From Clostridiales bacterium (GTDB taxonomy: Bacteria; Bacillota; Clostridia; SK-Y3): a DNA stretch of 64,000 nt. A model generated the notes under the pieces. That model saw only the letters and a program-made list of their open reading frames with translations, was not told the origin of the DNA and did no database searches. The stretch spans positions 24,208 to 88,207 of the forward strand of contig JASGMB010000001.1 in NCBI GenBank assembly GCA_030156665.1, written 5' to 3'. The translations under genes and the position numbers were made by a program. Shown in pieces: positions 63,696-64,000 of the stretch; the stretch's first letter is position 1, and the number at the start of each line of letters is the position of its first letter.

Positions 63696-64000
63696 TTATT
63701 GTATTTGCGTTCCTGGGAAATAATGCGTTAGAATTTCATCATATTTAAACCCGTTTTCCGCCATTCCTCTGGCCCCCCATTGACTTAAGCCTACGCCATG
63801 TCCCCAGCCCCTACCATTAAAGGTATATAATTGAGGAATAACCGCATAACTTTTTTTGGTGTTTGCTCCCTTAACATAAAATCGTCCCAGTGATGGATTG
63901 ATAGAAGTTATTCCTCTCCTGCTTATCACCTTAATTTCTGACCCTGTCGTTAAAATCGGACTTTTAGCATTTATACCAGAAATATATATATCGCTATCAG
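63696..64000 (-). CDS. SpoIID/LytB-domain protein, C-terminal part only
   Basis: The frame is open to the window edge (101 residues seen), so the gene starts outside. The end has the SpoIID/LytB motif FNGRGWGHGVGLSQWGARGMAENG followed by ILTHYFPGT, the conserved C-terminus of SpoIID-type lytic transglycosylases used in sporulation and wall remodelling. An internal GTG at 63929 is not the start. Whether it is SpoIID itself or a paralogue cannot be settled from this part. Confidence 0.88.
   Translation of the reverse strand, partial: DSDIYISGINAKSPILTTGSEIKVISRRGITSINPSLGRFYVKGANTKKSYAVIPQLYTFNGRGWGHGVGLSQWGARGMAENGFKYDEILTHYFPGTQIQ

Overview
The window is AT-rich DNA from a low-GC Gram-positive anaerobe of class Clostridia. 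The evidence is the strong AGGAGG-type ribosome sites, the ScfA/ScfB ranthipeptide pair beside secD/secF/yajC/tgt/queA, HemZ, a soluble DegS-like kinase, thiolase/Hbd-type acyl-CoA enzymes and a SpoIID-like protein at the right edge. I cannot name a species. Almost every gene lies on the minus strand. The few plus-strand genes are a lipoprotein, a DUF523 protein, a LacI regulator with a HAD phosphatase, and a small membrane protein. I saw no tRNA, rRNA, prophage, transposase or CRISPR array.

Layout, left to right. 1-8.1 kb: proB, a class B PBP whose 5' end looks broken, a U32 tRNA-hydroxylation protein (TrhP-like), TrmR, MltG and TypA; mltG-trmR-U32 matches the Bacillus yrrL-yrrM-yrrN/O order. 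8.3-17.4 kb: DegS/DegU-type two-component system, copper chaperone, CPBP protease, 5-formyl-THF cyclo-ligase, a RACo-like ferredoxin/ASKHA protein, ribosomal protein L25 and several small proteins. 17.4-28.4 kb: nucleoside kinase, HemZ, MBL hydrolase, Dtd, RelA/SpoT, Apt, RecJ, signal peptidase I. 29-34.3 kb: a complete 5-oxoprolinase cluster (PxpA, DUF1445, Nramp-like carrier, PxpB, PxpC), equivalent to Bacillus ycsFGI-kipIA. 34.4-38.6 kb: SLH-GH18 wall protein and MutS2. 39-50 kb: a ten-gene array joining a branched-chain-type ABC importer (livFGMHJ) to thiolase, 3-hydroxyacyl-CoA dehydrogenase, a ketoreductase, a CoA-transferase and an acyl-CoA ligase, with a divergent LacI regulator. 51.7-64 kb: HAD, DUF6514-like and TIM-barrel proteins, SecF/SecD, HD protein, gamma carbonic anhydrase, ScfB/ScfA, TIGR04086 protein, YajC, Tgt, QueA and a partial SpoIID/LytB protein.

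The most notable points are as follows. (1) The liv/acyl-CoA operon lacks an acyl-CoA dehydrogenase and a crotonase but has two 3-hydroxyacyl oxidoreductases of different families, which suggests import and degradation of a 3-hydroxy acid. Three copies of a TTGGGATCGRTT site lie at its promoters. (2) A 58-72 bp hairpin element occurs three times, each time set between the T-tract of one terminator-like hairpin and the A-tract of the next, with compensatory base changes between copies. (3) Three further families of short repeats with inverted ends or conserved cores lie between genes. (4) QueA lacks about 40 conserved C-terminal residues, and the PBP has lost its RGxIYDRN region with a frame change. 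(5) The Nramp-like carrier in the 5-oxoprolinase cluster lacks the metal-binding residues. (6) Two genes have their Shine-Dalgarno inside a hairpin arm; one of these hairpins also holds a 12-codon leader ORF whose stop overlaps the next start.

Start codons were chosen by ribosome-binding-site spacing, so several genes are shorter than their maximal reading frame.
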